Below, piece by piece: positions 24,310 through 37,060 of a stretch of 64,000 nt of DNA; positions within the stretch are counted from its first letter, which is position 1, and each line of letters starts with the position of its first letter. The DNA is from Ashinkailepas kermadecensis (lineage: Eukaryota > Arthropoda > Thecostraca > Neolepadidae), in contig JAOTOM010003943.1 of NCBI GenBank assembly GCA_034440615.1, positions 1 through 64,000 of the forward strand, written 5' to 3'. Under the pieces are notes generated by a model. That model had not been told where the DNA came from and searched no databases. It saw only the letters and a list, made by a program, of their open reading frames with translations. Made by a program: the position numbers and the translations under genes.

Positions 24310-26530
24310 AAATGCTATGTATTGGTGGACCGATCTACTACACATGCACACATCTCCGATGATGGTGGAGCTCATGGCAGCGCGTTCGCTCCGGCTGGGA
24401 CATAACTTGGGTCACTTTGTTTTGTCTTCATGCTCGGCTGTCTGAAGTCAGCATCCAGACAATGAGTCAGTGGAGGAGCCACCACACCCTGGCAGACTTC
24501 CCGTGGCGACACGTTCTGTGACCTTGCCGAAGCTTGACAGAACTGGCTGCTGTTTGCCAGCTGCACCGGGTGGCAGATCATATCTCTCCCGGCGTCAATG
24601 CTGGATCGCCAAAACCGCTACCTTGGCGCCACCCAGACAGAACGTAACAGACTGCTAGAAGGCTGGACATGGTTTGGATGACGAGCAACGATGACAGTGG
24701 GAATAGTATGTTGGATGGATTAAGTCCAACGATTCGGTGTGCGCTTAAGTCCGCATACGTCTAAGACGGTTCAATGACTTAGTATCCATGCAGCCAGCTG
24801 TTCGCTCAATGGTTTCTGTATCTGTACATCCATACGGGGATCTGTACATCTGTACGTCCATACGGGGAGTATCTGTACGTCCAATGAATCATTGCCCATG
24901 TGGGGAGTATCTTTACGTCCAATTTATCATTGTTCATGTGACAAGTTAAATTCAATGACTTGGTATTCGTGTGCGAGGCATTATAACAAATGACTCTTGG
25001 TTTGTATTCGGAGCTGCGCCCAATGAGTAGGAATGGTGTTCAGCTTCATCCTGGACATGCGAAGCCGTTAACAGAACAAAAACGAAGCAGACCCAAGAGG
25101 CTCAGCCCATCATTCAATGGATTATCTGTATATTGACGACGTGCTTGTGCGCTATTTCGCAGTTAATGAGATCGTCCTGGGGGACTCTGTCCGTGGAATC
25201 TCCCCATGACTTATGCCGGTGAGACCTGACCGTGAGAGCCACGGCCAAACTGAAACTCGCCGGGACGTGTCAGCCTCGCCAGAGTCCTCTTTCCAGAGCG
25301 CTCCTTTGCCGACTGGAGGCGTCTGGTTTCGAGCACAAGCACCAACCGTTGCCTGCTGTCCCTGTCCGACCATGCTGCTAGCGGTTTGAAAATGCAACCG
25401 CCCTCCACCGCCGGGGTTGGCTGCCATTTGGAACTTAGAGAAAGCAGAACGGAGCGACGGCAGCCGATTTAATTATGCGAAACTGCCGCGAGACATGCTC
25501 GAAGCACTTCGACCTCTTGACCAAGATTCCCTAACCCGGCTGTCGTGTTGACGGCATCTAGCGTGAGGATGTGGCGGGTACTTCGGAATTGTTGGCGTTG
25601 CTAATGCAGTGTAGCTCAATAAGCCTATCACGGTTGTTAGATGCCATCAGAAGCAATGGAGGACTGAGGGAATGAGCTGGGACGTGAAGCTCCTGCCATG
25701 GGTTCCCGTGCTGCATGCACAGGATCGGACATAGTACTGATGCGGCAGGGAAGTTTTAGTCTGGTCGCAATAGCCCTCTCATGGCAGCCCGTGGACACAC
25801 ACACACACACACATCTTATAACGTCAAACGTTGCCGGCAGTACAGAAATGTCGGGCTTAGGAAGACATATTCCTACACTTCGGCGCAGTGCATTGATAAT
25901 TGCGTGCGTACGTGCACCATATTCGGCTGATAAGTTCATTGTCAGAAATAATGTCTCAAGTTCAGAAGGAGTACTTTCAACTTTGGGATAAGTTAAACTT
26001 TCAACTTGGGGATCGTTGAACATCAACCTGCTTCAGTCTAAATTAGTTCCACGCATGCCGAAATGTGGCTTATTTTCCGAACATGGTGCACGTGTCTCAG
26101 CTTTAAATGCACCAGGTCGAATTTCTGCAGTAGCGTAGGTGACACGGTATGTCGCCGGCCCGTTCTGCCTCGCATCTTTCCCCCTGGGCGTATAGCAGCA
26201 CACAACCGTTCAGCGTGACACCCTTCTTCAAGCTGGCTTTGAGCCAGACAATGGGTTAGTCCCGGGGCGGGCGGGGGAGGGGGGGGGGCACGCAGGTAGC
26301 GTGAGATGACGGGGTAGCCACGTGAAACGGAACTGCATCCACGCAGCTACTAATGTAGGCACGAGAAATGCAGCTACATAATAGATATTGCGAGTACCCC
26401 AGAGGAAAAGTGGATGCAAGCGGCTAAAAATCCAAACTAAAAGAGTGGATCTAACTCCGAGGAAATAATTATATCTTGAATCGTTGTAACGAGCACGTGG
26501 ATGATGATTTAAAAGCGCAGCGGTCCAGCT
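24310..26530. other. No gene recognised; minor local repeats
   Basis: Contains a degenerate ~50-bp tandem repeat at about 24820-24945 (TCTGTACGTCCA and GGGGAGTATCT units) and a short CA run at 25797-25813. No supported exon. Confidence 0.4.
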
Positions 26531-26532
26531 GA

Positions 26533-26656
26533 GGTGGGTCAGGTCGGGTCAGCTCGGGTCGGGTCGGGTCAGCTCGGGTCGGGTCGGGTCAGGTCGGGTC
26601 AGGTCGGGTCAGTTCGGGTCGGATCGGGTCAGCTCGGGTCGGGTCGGGTCGGGTCG
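26533..26656. repeat. GGGTC/GGTCA simple repeat
   Basis: Five-base units GGGTC, CGGGT and AGCTC alternate for about 120 bp. Open frames across it are repeat artefacts. Confidence 0.95.
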
Positions 26657-26897
26657 CTCATGCAATGTTTTTCGTATATGCACGTGAGGAGATCATCGTT
26701 ATTCATGAGAAGAAAGGCCGTAAATTGCAACTATACAATGCTACGAAAAGCATCACTAAGAATTATTTGGTACCGGGTTGTCATTCAACATGTGAAAGCA
26801 TAGTCCTTGCATTCAGCACATAATTTCCCAGCGCCATACGATGCGCTTCTTAGCATCTGGTCATCTCATGGAATGATGTCGGCTCTCATTGAGCTTC

Positions 26898-27336
26898 ACC
26901 ACACCACACCACACGTCACCACAACACAACACCACACGCTACCATACGTTACCACACCACACCACACGCCACCACATGTTACCAGACCACACCACACGTC
27001 ACCACACCACACCACACACCACACCACACCACACGTCACCGCACCACACGCTACCATACCACACCACACCACACCACACCACACCACATCACACCACACA
27101 CCACACCACACCACACGTCACCGCACCACACGCTACCATACCACACCACACCACACCACACCACACCACACCACACCACACCACACCACACCACACCACA
27201 CCACACCACACCACACCACACCACACCATACTACACCACATCACAACACATCACAACACATCACATCACATCACATCACATCACATCACATCACACCACC
27301 CACACCACACCACACCACACCACACCACACCACACC
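26898..27336. repeat. (CCACA)n pentanucleotide repeat
   Basis: Roughly 440 bp of CCACA units, degenerate at the left and becoming CATCA near 27235-27295. Frames through it give Thr/His/Pro-rich nonsense. Confidence 0.97.
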
Positions 27337-27464
27337 AGGCCCCCGCCCACTGTCAACTTCACCACTCGTCACGCCCCACACACGTGTCCATGGGTGGGGC
27401 GGGTACAGCGGTTGGGGAGGAGCAGGTCATGGTCTGCTGACTTGGCGCCGGAACCATGCCTCGA

Positions 27465-28045
27465 CTGGCACCTCCGGCTGCCGCTGGCCGACAGTCAGAG
27501 GCACCTCCAGCTGACGCTGGCCGACAGTCAGGGGCACCTCCAGCTGACGCTGGTCGACAGTCAGGGGCACCTCCAGCTGACGCTGGCCGACAGTCAGGGG
27601 CACCTCCGGCTGCCGCTGGTCGACAGTCAGGGGCACCTCCAGCTGACGCTGGTCGACAGTCAGGGGCACCTCCAGCTGACGCTGGCCGACAGTCAGGGGC
27701 ACCTCCGGCTGCCGCTGGTCGACAGTCAGGGGCACCTCCAGCTGACGCTGGCCGACAGTCAGAGGCACCTCCAGCTGACGCTGGCCGACAGTCAGGGACA
27801 CCTCCAGCTGACGCTGGCCGACAGTCAGAGGCACCTCCAGCTGACGCTGGCCGACAGTCAGGGGCACCTCCAGCTGACGCTGGCCGACAGTCAGGGGTAC
27901 CTCCGGCTGCCGCTGGCCGACAGTCAGGGACACCTCCAGCTGACGCTGGCCGACAGTCAGAGGCACCTCCAGCTGACGCTGGCCGACAGTCAGGGGCACC
28001 TCCGTCGTACCCTCCGGCTGCCGCTGGCCGACAGTCATGGGCACC
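27465..28045. repeat. 33-bp minisatellite, about 17 units
   Basis: The unit GGCACCTCCAGCTGACGCTG + GCCGACAGTCAGG repeats at exact 33-bp spacing (for example 27491 and 27524). Because 33 is divisible by 3 and the unit lacks stops in several frames, plus and minus frames of 205-241 codons appear. Variants CCGGCTGCC and GGTCGAC are interspersed among the units. No evidence favours any of these frames as a gene. Confidence 0.95.
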
Positions 28046-28119
28046 GCTGGTGATGGCTACACATGGAAGCCAGTCATGTTCCAAGTCTGAACAGTGTCCT
28101 CGTGGCGGTTAGTCTCACA

Positions 28120-28360
28120 CGCTTAAGTAAATGCACGCCTATGTTAGGCAACCATGCCATGCGAGAACCAGATTGCACGGTGATTATGTCCAGATTGACT
28201 GTGCCGTGAGGGATAAATAAGCGTGAATTGCGCCCACTATAGTTTGACCTTCATGCTCTTCAAGCTTGCGTGCAACTAAAATCGTCCCAAATTGCAGCAA
28301 TTTGGAAAACCTGAACCGTGAAATCACACCACGCCGAGGACCATGATTACGAACCTTCGT
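28120..28360. other. No gene recognised
   Basis: Non-coding sequence between the minisatellite and a diverged tandem duplication. Confidence 0.4.
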
Positions 28361-28625
28361 ATCAATTTTACGCCACACGGACCGAAAATCAAATCGGACT
28401 AATGCCACGAAGGGTATACAATGTAGGGCACATATGGCAGGATATGTTGCAATGACTGGACAGCACGACTTATGGGCAGATCTTTCGCATGCTTACAAAT
28501 GTCCGCACAAATTTTACGCCGCACAGACCAAAAAACCAATCTAGCCAATGTTACGGAGGGTATATAGTATATGGAATAAATGGCAGGATTCGATGCAGTG
28601 ACTCGGCAGGACGACTCGTTGACAA
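28361..28625. repeat. Diverged ~146-bp tandem duplication
   Basis: ATTTTACGCC recurs at 28365 and 28511. It is followed in both copies by similar GGGTATA, GGCAGGAT and GCAATGACT/GCAGTGACT blocks. Confidence 0.7.
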
Positions 28626-29199
28626 CTCAATTCCAGACTTGCCGTTGTCGACATCTTTCGCAGTCTCCCTCGGTACAGTGCAGTAAGAAGCGTGCACTAC
28701 GGCCGCTGCTGCGATCCATTTGATTGGCAGTCAGGCGTGATGATCAATCCAGCTACCTCACGGCCAACTGAAGCCGCGCATGCCAGTCTCGTTACCAAGG
28801 ACATACTAGCTTGCATCGATGTTTCGGCTTCATAAAGGGGCACGTGACCGCGGGAGCTCTGGCCGTCGACAGGTGCGGGCTTGAGTTGTCGCTAGTCCAT
28901 GAAAAACATATCGGCTAATCAGCCTAGCTCGACGTTCTTGCCCTGATAATCGGCCGGCAGAATTTTGAGACTGTCAACGTCTTCGGTAGCCATTCCAGTG
29001 AGCCAATCACAATAAAGATCAACATAGCTCTTGGTTATTATCCTGGTCTCATCGGCCGACTCAGAGATACCACAAACTGCCCGGCGTACTTTCTCTTGTG
29101 TCGTGCCGCTGGTGCGCGTTCCGGTCGCTGCGTTGTTTGATGGACTGGTGACGTCAGCGCCGTGTGACGTCACGCACTCTCTGTCCTCGGTCTGGCCGC

Positions 29200-29345
29200 T
29201 GCTTGGGGCCGGACGCATTCGCGTGGGCGATAACCTCCATTCGCTGGCCTTCGCCGACGGGAACGTCTACAAGAAGGTCGCACATCTGTCGGGACTGGCA
29301 GTTCAAATGGGTCTTCCGCGTGTGAACGAGGTCAACTCGTCCTAA
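29200..29345 (+). pseudogene. Possible LINE reverse-transcriptase fragment
   Basis: The peptide IRVGDNLHSLAFADGNVYKK resembles the RT catalytic box (AFADD) with its preceding strand, here with the second Asp replaced by Gly. A GLAV...VNEV tail resembles the GLxVNxxK motif that follows. No other RT blocks are visible nearby. A 99-codon minus-strand frame (28919-29218) overlaps the same region without a recognised domain. Confidence 0.3.
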
Positions 29346-29419
29346 CATACCCAGGTGACGTCACATAATTCGTTCAGACGCGTCTGAAACAGAGTTTGGT
29401 CGCCTCAGCATCACATTCG

Positions 29420-29545
29420 GCTAATGTGTCCGTTGTGCGCGAGAGATTCTGGCTGGCATTCGACCTCGGGAGTGTTAGATGGCATGTTGTACGCGAGCGA
29501 TTCTGGCTGGGGTCTGACCTCGGGAGTGCTTGTGGCAGCAGTTCA
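29420..29545. repeat. ~66-bp imperfect tandem duplication
   Basis: GCGAGAGATTCTGGCTGGCA and GCGAGCGATTCTGGCTGGGG are each followed by CGACCTCGGGAGTG or TGACCTCGGGAGTG. Confidence 0.8.
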
Positions 29546-29764
29546 GATTGTGCGTGACTGGTGGATCTTCCAGTTGGCTGGTGCTCGGCAAGGTCTCCGC
29601 TTTGCTTCGTGTCACTGAAGCAATCGCCTCTTTACCGAACCTGATAAATTACGGCAGGTCACTCCGTTTGCATGCGTGGTGATTACTCTTGTGGTGTGCC
29701 TGACTGCAGAGAAAGGTAGAAGGATGTTCCGCATGATTGTAAGCAATTACATCTACGTGCGTAC

Positions 29765-30075
29765 ATGGTGCATGTGGCGGGAATATATGGTGCGTGTGGC
29801 GGGCATATATGGTGCATGTGGCGGGCATATATGGTGCATGTGGCGGGCATATATGGTGCTTGTGGCGGGCATATATGGTGCATGTGGCGGGCATATATGG
29901 TGCTTGTGGCGGGCATATATGGTGCATGTGGCGGGCATATATGGTGCATGTGGCGGCATACATGGTGCATGTGGCGGGCATACATGGTGTGTGTGGCGGA
30001 CATACATAGTGCATCTGGCGGGCATACATAGCGCATGTGGCGGGCATACATAGCGCATGTGGCGGACATACATAG
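29765..30075. repeat. 22-bp minisatellite
   Basis: Unit GTGGCGGGCATATATGGTGC + AT repeats about 13 times at 22-bp spacing. The last units change TATATGG to TACATAG. Since 22 is not divisible by 3, all frames stay open; the overlapping Cys/Trp/Tyr-rich frames are artefacts. Confidence 0.96.
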
Positions 30076-30850
30076 CATACTCCCAAGTGGACCTGGTCGA
30101 AAAGATGTGACCTGGTCTAAGCCAGATATGCATAGTGATATTTTGACCTGACGAGGATAATCGCAGTGACATAGCAATCCATCAACCTCACGCCATTCGG
30201 CAAATGCACAATGCAAACGGGAAAGATTGCACCATTATTTCAGCATAAGCGTGTGTACGATATGCGCACGCACTTACTTGAACCCCCAGGAAGTCCGCTA
30301 CCTCTCAGATCAATCCCATAGTGTCATTGAAGTGCCAACGCCACATGCATTTTCCTGCCGTTCTTTTGCATGTTTTCTAAAAAGTCTTTGTGTCGTCCTT
30401 GCGTAACGTCTATGTGGTCCTAATTTTACCGCGTCACGTTTTTTCTTCCTCCGGCGATAAATCTGGAAAATGACTGCTGACAGCACACTGTCTTCACGTC
30501 TGCATGATGGGTGCGTGACAAAGCAACCTTTACATCTGATGTTTCAAGGGTATGGGGGCAAAAATATGCAATGTCGGTGATCTTCAGAGGGCCCAGCCGC
30601 ATGGCTATGCATCGAGTCATGCTGTGGTGTGTAAGTACAAGCCTATTGTACTGGTGTGTGGCACCAAGTTGTCGTGTCGGGGTTATCAGAAATCAACAGC
30701 TTGGTATGTCGAACTCGTAGGGGATGCAAGCTTGCGCCCATGTTGCTGCGGTATAAAAATTAGGCACGCAAATGCTTCCGTGGGGTTGCCAGTATGCAAG
30801 CATCTGGCTTTTGGATGTGTCATTCAAACCTGTGGAGTTTGATTTATCAC
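30076..30850. other. No gene recognised
   Basis: Non-coding. A donor-like GTGTAAGTAC at about 30630 follows a short open stretch, but no convincing exon could be defined. Confidence 0.35.
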
Positions 30851-31095
<245 letters not shown>

Positions 31096-31159
31096 GGATG
31101 GAAGAAGAGAGTGAGGGTGAGAGGAGGATATGGAGAGGGAGACGAGAGGAGATTTCCCA

Positions 31160-31440
31160 CTATGTCATGGTACCACGCTGGCCGGCCTCGCACTCTCTGG
31201 CAGAGCCTGCTCGGGCCACGACTCGAGAGCCGATCTGCCTCTCGCATCTCGAGTCGGCCCGGTTTTGCGTCCCACTGCGTCCCACTGCGGCCCACTGCGG
31301 CCCACTTTCGGGCGGCGGCGCGGTGGCCGCGGCAGATGGCGTCGCCTCTGCCCGGCGCGCTGGCCACCCACTCGGGTCGCCGCTGACGTCACGTGACGTC
31401 ACGAGGTACCAGCGGCCCTGTCGGCGTGGAGCGTCTCGCT
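31160..31440. promoter_or_regulatory. GC-rich island with an 18-bp CRE/E-box palindrome
   Basis: GC-rich stretch with CCCACTGCG repeats (31268-31305), then TGACGTCACGTGACGTCA at 31384-31401. That is a perfect palindrome with two CRE-type TGACGTCA sites overlapping a central CACGTG E-box. This could be promoter or enhancer DNA, but no first exon is visible. Confidence 0.3.
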
Positions 31441-31444
31441 GACA

Positions 31445-31728
31445 TGTGCTGTCTGTGTGCCTGTGTATGTCCGTCTGCCTGTGCCTGACCGTGTGCCTGT
31501 GCCTGTCCGTGTGCATGTGTACCTGTCCGTCTGCCTGTGCCTGACCGTATGCCTGTGCCTGTCCGTCTGCCTGTGCCTGTCCGTCTGCATGTCCATGACC
31601 GTGTGCCTGTACCTGTCCGTGTGCATGTCCATGTGCCTGTGCCTGCCCGTGTGCCTGTGTGTCTGTTCGTGTGCCTGTGTCTGCCCCTTTGCATGTGTGA
31701 CTGTCCGTGTGCCTGTGCCTGTACCCAT
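31445..31728. repeat. ~18-bp cryptic repeat (CTGCCTGTGCCTGTCCGT)
   Basis: GTGCCTGTGCCTGTCCGT-like units vary between TCCGT, ACCGT and TCCAT. Val/Cys/Pro frames are artefacts of the repeat. Confidence 0.92.
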
Positions 31729-31815
31729 CCGCCGGGTGTAAGCGGTCTAGACCCTAGACATAGGACGCTCGTCTCCCAACACAAAGACTGCGGGTGCGAG
31801 TCCCACCTGTCTCTG
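31728..31815 (+). repeat. tRNA-like sequence, probably a SINE head or tRNA relic
   Basis: GCCGGGTGTAAGCGGTCTAG resembles a D-arm/A-box. CGTCTCCCAACACAAAGACTG has the look of an anticodon arm with a GTCT/AGAC stem, and CGGGTGCGAGTCCCACC resembles the T-arm with a B-box (GGTGCGAGTCC). The spacing is longer than a standard tRNA, so a SINE head is more likely than a functional tRNA. No poly(A) tail or target duplication was found. Confidence 0.45.
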
Positions 31816-31829
31816 CCCTTCGCCCGCAA

Positions 31830-32999
31830 CCAATTAGTGTGACGCTATGTCACCAAGCTGTAGTCGGCGCGTCGTGAAGCTAGCAGCCAGGCAGCCGTTC
31901 ACGCGTGACGTGACGTGACGCTACGTGACGTGTGTTGCGTCAGCCAGACTGTGTGATCGAGTGCACGACCGTGCACACAACCTTTGACCAGCCATGCACG
32001 CCCGTGGTGCACGTAGCGTCCATGTTTGCGAACTCTCCAACTCGCTGTGTTTGGTTAGCGCGTTTGGATAATCTTGCTGTGTTGATTCTTGCTAACTCTA
32101 TAGGAGAGTGGTGCCACTTTTCGACCCGACATCGTAGCTGCACACAACGTAGCTTTATTCCGTGCACTTGCGTCCGTGAGCTTTCCAAGCACACTTCACG
32201 CAGACCGCCATCGTAACGCTGACTGACCTGCGCATGCGTGCGGAACTTTGTTGAAATGCGACGCCCACGGTCAGTGATATCTGATGCGGTTGGCATTGGG
32301 ATGTGGCGTGGATTTTCCGAGTAGTTGCATCACTGATGCCGGTTTGTGTACGGCTTCCGTTGTGTGAGCTTGGCCGGCACCGAAGGAGGCCGTGACCACC
32401 ACCGACCAGGAGAATGTAGTGCCGGGTTGTGCCTGGCACATGCTGGGACAGCTGATTTATGGAGCTTTGTGCTCACCGGCCTGCCAGTGGGGTATTTTAA
32501 TGAGAAGCTCGAGTGAAACGCTATGCGGTACCTGGTTCACGTGATATTTTCCCATCGGCAATCTTTCAAGCGGCTCAGGAGTATAATGACGCTGACCCTT
32601 CCTTGTCAAGGATTACTATAATTGTTAATGGGTTCTTATTGCTACGCTCAACCATCTTCGATATTGACTGGCCGCCGGCACGTTGCCAAAGCATACAACC
32701 ATGTACTGTGCGAACGACAGAATGACGGTGTGAACATGTGTCGTAATTCTGGCATCCAACCTTCTCGGCTCGCACGGTCTCATCCATCTGGGCCCATAGC
32801 GGGTTCGACTCCACCACCTCACTACTCATGAGCGGACCCAAAGTCGTGAACCAGTTCTGAGTGGCTCACAGGACCCGCATGTGCTCGGCGTATATACCAC
32901 AACGATGAGGCAGAACTATTTAACCAACTCAGGTCGAATCTTTTGTTGGATCACTTCCGTCCATGTATGGAAGGAACTTGTTAATATAATAAATAAAAT
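31830..32999. other. No gene recognised
   Basis: Includes TGACGTGACGTGACG repeats at 31907-31930. Short open frames on both strands lack domains. Confidence 0.35.
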
Positions 33000-33045
33000 A
33001 TATACATATATACATATATACATATACCTATATATATACACACAC

Positions 33046-33123
<78 letters not shown>

Positions 33124-33124
33124 T

Positions 33125-33202
<78 letters not shown>

Positions 33203-33215
33203 ATATATACATACC

Positions 33216-33280
<65 letters not shown>

Positions 33281-33290
33281 GAGTGTGTGT
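33000..33290. repeat. (TA)n microsatellite, compound
   Basis: Almost 300 bp of TA with CA, TTTA and GTA interruptions. Ile/Tyr frames are spurious. Confidence 0.98.
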
Positions 33291-33299
33291 ATATATACA

Positions 33300-34165
33300 C
33301 CAGGTCAGAATAATCGTTGCCAATTACGTTCGCATCGCACCTTGTCACTTGCTGACACAGCCAAGTTAGTTCCCTGGTGATCCTCCACCAGTGAAAGAAC
33401 GGATGTCGAAGCCGTCAGCTGTCACACTGGAACAAACCACATGGCGGCACACTTTCCATTGGCCAACACTGGCGCCGGAGCGACACCCATTACGTGGGCT
33501 GGGAGTGACAGCGGCACGCGCTGATTGTGCAACAGCGTCATTGTCTGCGGCACGCACAACTCGCGTCGGCCGCGCTGCAATGGGCGGGGTGGTGTGTGGG
33601 GATGGGGCGCAGGTGTGGGGATGGGGCGCAGGTGTGGGGTGAGGTGGGACTGTGCCGCCCGGTGGCAATGGGTAGTTTAGTAGAGTCTTCGGTGGAGTTG
33701 TGCTGGGTAGCCCAGGTGAATGGAATGTACGAGATGTGATGGAATCGGACAAGGTAGCGTATGTCACTGACAGAGAGATGCGGCGTTGTTCGGGTTTGGA
33801 GGCCTCTCCAGAAGATGAAAGTGCGTGTACAGCTGATTTTCAGAGTGGGGGATCTAGCCTCTCACCTGCACCTGTCTAATCCGCCAGCACTTCACTGAAG
33901 GTGATCTGCGCTCGGGGCTACCGCCACACGAAACCGAATTCTCCCGAGTTCCCGCAGCTTATCCTGCTCACAAAAACGTAGGCTCACGTGAAGGGTATAT
34001 TGCGTTTCGTTGAAACGGCCTTGAAATGCTTCATATTCAAATGACGGTAAAGGTGTCGATTCTGGAACCCTGAACTGTAGCTGGGTGGTCCAAATCTGGC
34101 CAACGATTGAGTGCGACGACAGTTTCAGCTGAATATTGTACCCCTAGCCACGACCTGCAGTGTGT
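33300..34165. other. No gene recognised
   Basis: Contains GGGGATGGGGCGCAGGTGTG tandem units near 33600-33645. No supported exon. Confidence 0.35.
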
Positions 34166-34170
34166 TTTGA

Positions 34171-34286
<116 letters not shown>

Positions 34287-35693
34287 GGAATTGACCACTG
34301 GTCCAGACGGCCGATTGCTGCGGTTCGGCACTTCTGAGCGACAATGCTGGGCGTCGGCAGATCTGTGTCGGGTGCTCCGCTCCTGGCAGCGCCACCACAG
34401 CCACGAGCGTGCTTTGTCCGTTACCTCGGCCGGAGCCGCGTCGTGATTGTTGTCATCAGAGACAGCGGACCGCAGCGGACGGCAGCCGGTGGCCGGTCGC
34501 CGGTGGGTGTTCGGACGAACGTCGCCTCGTAGAGGGCTGCAGCAGCGGCGGTAATACTGTGGCGAATTGTCAGCATGGCGCCACCTCTCCGAAGGAGCGC
34601 CACTGACTGAGCAAATTTGAAGGGGGTGCACTCGGGTGCCCTTGGGTGGTTGTATTTGCACACAAATGGGCCCCTTGGGCTCAGCATTTCAAGGAGAAGG
34701 GACGCATTAGAACACCCTATAGGGGCTCCTTTTTCCGGTCAGAGGGGTGCCTCCTTCCAGTCGGAGGGGGAGACGCCGAAAAGTGTGGGAGGAGACTAGT
34801 CGCCCCCATCCTCCGCTCACAACGCCCATGGCCACGTGCCACTGGTTGTACGCAGTCGTAAGTCGTAATTTGATAGGCGGCTGGACAGGCTCCACCTTTG
34901 GCAAGTCCCATAAATCCTCTCGGAGGCGTGCACCACTTTCCAAGGGAGCACGAGCCACGATTGATTTGATACGATTGATAACGGAAATCAAATTGCATAT
35001 AGACCAGGGAAATTACCCTCTTTCGTCCTCGCTTCATTGCATTAGTGCACTTGACTGAAGCATTTTGCATTGTTTTGCATCTAGAAACACGTTATTTGTT
35101 ATTCATGCTGACTTATTATATCATATTCAAGATTCGGTTTTCATTTTTTCCTGATATATGAAGGTGTATTCTACCTAAAATAAAGTTATTTTGTGAGTGA
35201 TTATGGACACACCAATCCAGAATGTACTCAAGCAAAGCAGGACGAGTGTATATAAAGTCTTGCAATGTTATTAAGGCACTACGCAACTGCCCTAGGGTCA
35301 TCAACAATGGCGGCTAGGATAGGGATGACATGTTGAGTCAGTGCTCGATCAGGGATCGTTTATGTTACGGTGATGCACCGGATAAATGCAAGTGATGAAA
35401 ACCGAGGAATGGGGTGTTTACTTATTAATTTCAAAGAGCATTTAAGTTGTTCACCAGGCGCAGGAGGCCTTGGTTACCCTCATAGACTCCATAGGACCCA
35501 GCTCCTTTTGATGCAGTCAATGAAGTTGCTTGCCATCTGTTCTGAATCCGTCCCTGCTGAGGGTGCCTCGTCGCGATTTGTCATTCTGGCCCGATGCTGG
35601 TGGCTGCTCAATGCCGATTATTCACTCTTTAATTGATTCGAATTTTGAGTTGATCAGAAATAACGTGGTAATGTAGTAATGTGGTAGCATGAA

Positions 35694-35696
<3 letters not shown>
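34287..35696. other. No gene recognised
   Basis: GC-rich at 34300-34600, then ordinary sequence. Open frames on both strands lack a domain or good splice context. Confidence 0.35.

Positions 35697-35752
<56 letters not shown>
35697..35752. repeat. (TA)n microsatellite
   Basis: Pure TA tract. Confidence 0.97.
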
Positions 35753-35754
<2 letters not shown>

Positions 35755-36599
35755 GCATACGCCGCAATGATGAGAGAATGATAGGTGCATCGATTCTCCA
35801 CAATAATTCATACATTTCTTGTTCACCAAATATTATCCAGTGTCGCTCTCCTAACTGTCGCTAAAACAAGGTATGAGATGCTTCGCAGGTATTGTCCACA
35901 GCCCTTCCCCCGAGCCACACTCGAGCCCAGCCTGTCGAATAGGGAGATCATGACAAACTGGTTTCTTCCAAATCGGATCCCCCTGAGGTGAGGTGCTTGT
36001 TGCATATGCTCAGTTGCAGCTACAGCCAAAGGAGGCTTCGCAGAATTATTGGCGCTGGCAACATACAATTCAGCCATATTCACTCAATGTACCGGCATAA
36101 ATTGAGCACTACATCGTGAAAATTATAAGTGTTGCATTATCAGAACCAAATGTATCGCCGTTTCCATCAATGAAGAAGGCCCTGGCCTGTTGTACTCTGA
36201 GCTATTGAGTAACATTTGTATCTTTCTTTGAAAGGAGTTCGGTGCTCTTTTCAAATTCAGCAAATGAATACCAGCATTGGATAACCATTAGGAAGGAAAT
36301 TAGAATACTGGTGTTGCATGGCAACATCAATATTTCGATTGGTGTTGCACCGGCAATACCAAAAGTACACGAGCATCCACTCATGACTATGGCTAAATCA
36401 CCTGGCTGGCAAAATACCGACTCGGTTGTTATATTTTGTTCACACGCTCACCGCCAAGTTAACTCATCATAAAGTTCGCTGCAATTTCGAGGCTGGGAGC
36501 AGGTGCCGGTCGGAGTTGTTCGTGGGTCCGACTTCGTGCAGCCGTGTGACCGGCACAGCGGAAGCATGAGCCCAACCCACCCAATCACCAGACCTTCCC

Positions 36600-37060
36600 T
36601 GCCGTTTCAGGAGCCGGTGCGGGCGGCGCCGTAGTTCGGGCCGCCACCGCCAGGGCGCGGGCCGCTGGACGCGCCCGGAGGCCGGCGGCGCCTTCGCTAA
36701 TGTCCTACCGACGGTGCACGCCCAGGGCGAAAACTCGAAGCGAGCCACTCACCCGGAAGGAATCTTCAAATGAGGTGCATCCAAGTGAGGGACTTCCAGA
36801 CCGTCTGATTCGAAGCGAGCCTCCAAGCGTTTCGCCCTAGGCTGATAATTCTTCAAGCGAGGCTCCTCTCGGCGGTGGGTGTTCCTGCCAGACACATTTG
36901 TGTATCCCGAGCAGCCGGCCCGTGGCACGTGTGTACCACCTGCGCTGCGGAGTGACTGCTGCAGCGAACCGCTACACGTGGCGGCGAACCGGCAAGCCGG
37001 CCAAGGGCCTGGACGCCCTGCTGACCGCCTCTGTTCAGCGGACGTCTCGCATAGAAACAG
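36600..37060 (+). CDS. Possible GC-rich exons, one with degenerate LIM-like residues
   Basis: Two acceptor-like sites (CTTCCCTGCCGTTTCAG ending near 36610, and TGTTCCTGCCAG ending near 36888) precede GC-rich open stretches. In the second, DTFVYPEQPARG in one frame and ARVYHLRCG in another line up with DMVYPQDG and GVVYHVACLRC of the LIM exon at 13527-15251. The nucleotide similarity runs across TACCAC...CTGCGCTGCG with a 9-base gap. This could be a second, frame-damaged LIM segment or a coincidence of composition. No single frame gives a full domain. Confidence 0.25.

Noticed and set aside
26807..27514. 235-codon Thr/His/Pro-rich frame
   Set aside because: Runs through the CCACA pentanucleotide repeat.
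32790..32830. B-box-like CGGGTTCGACTCCACC as a tRNA gene
   Set aside because: No A-box or cloverleaf could be found at the right distance upstream.
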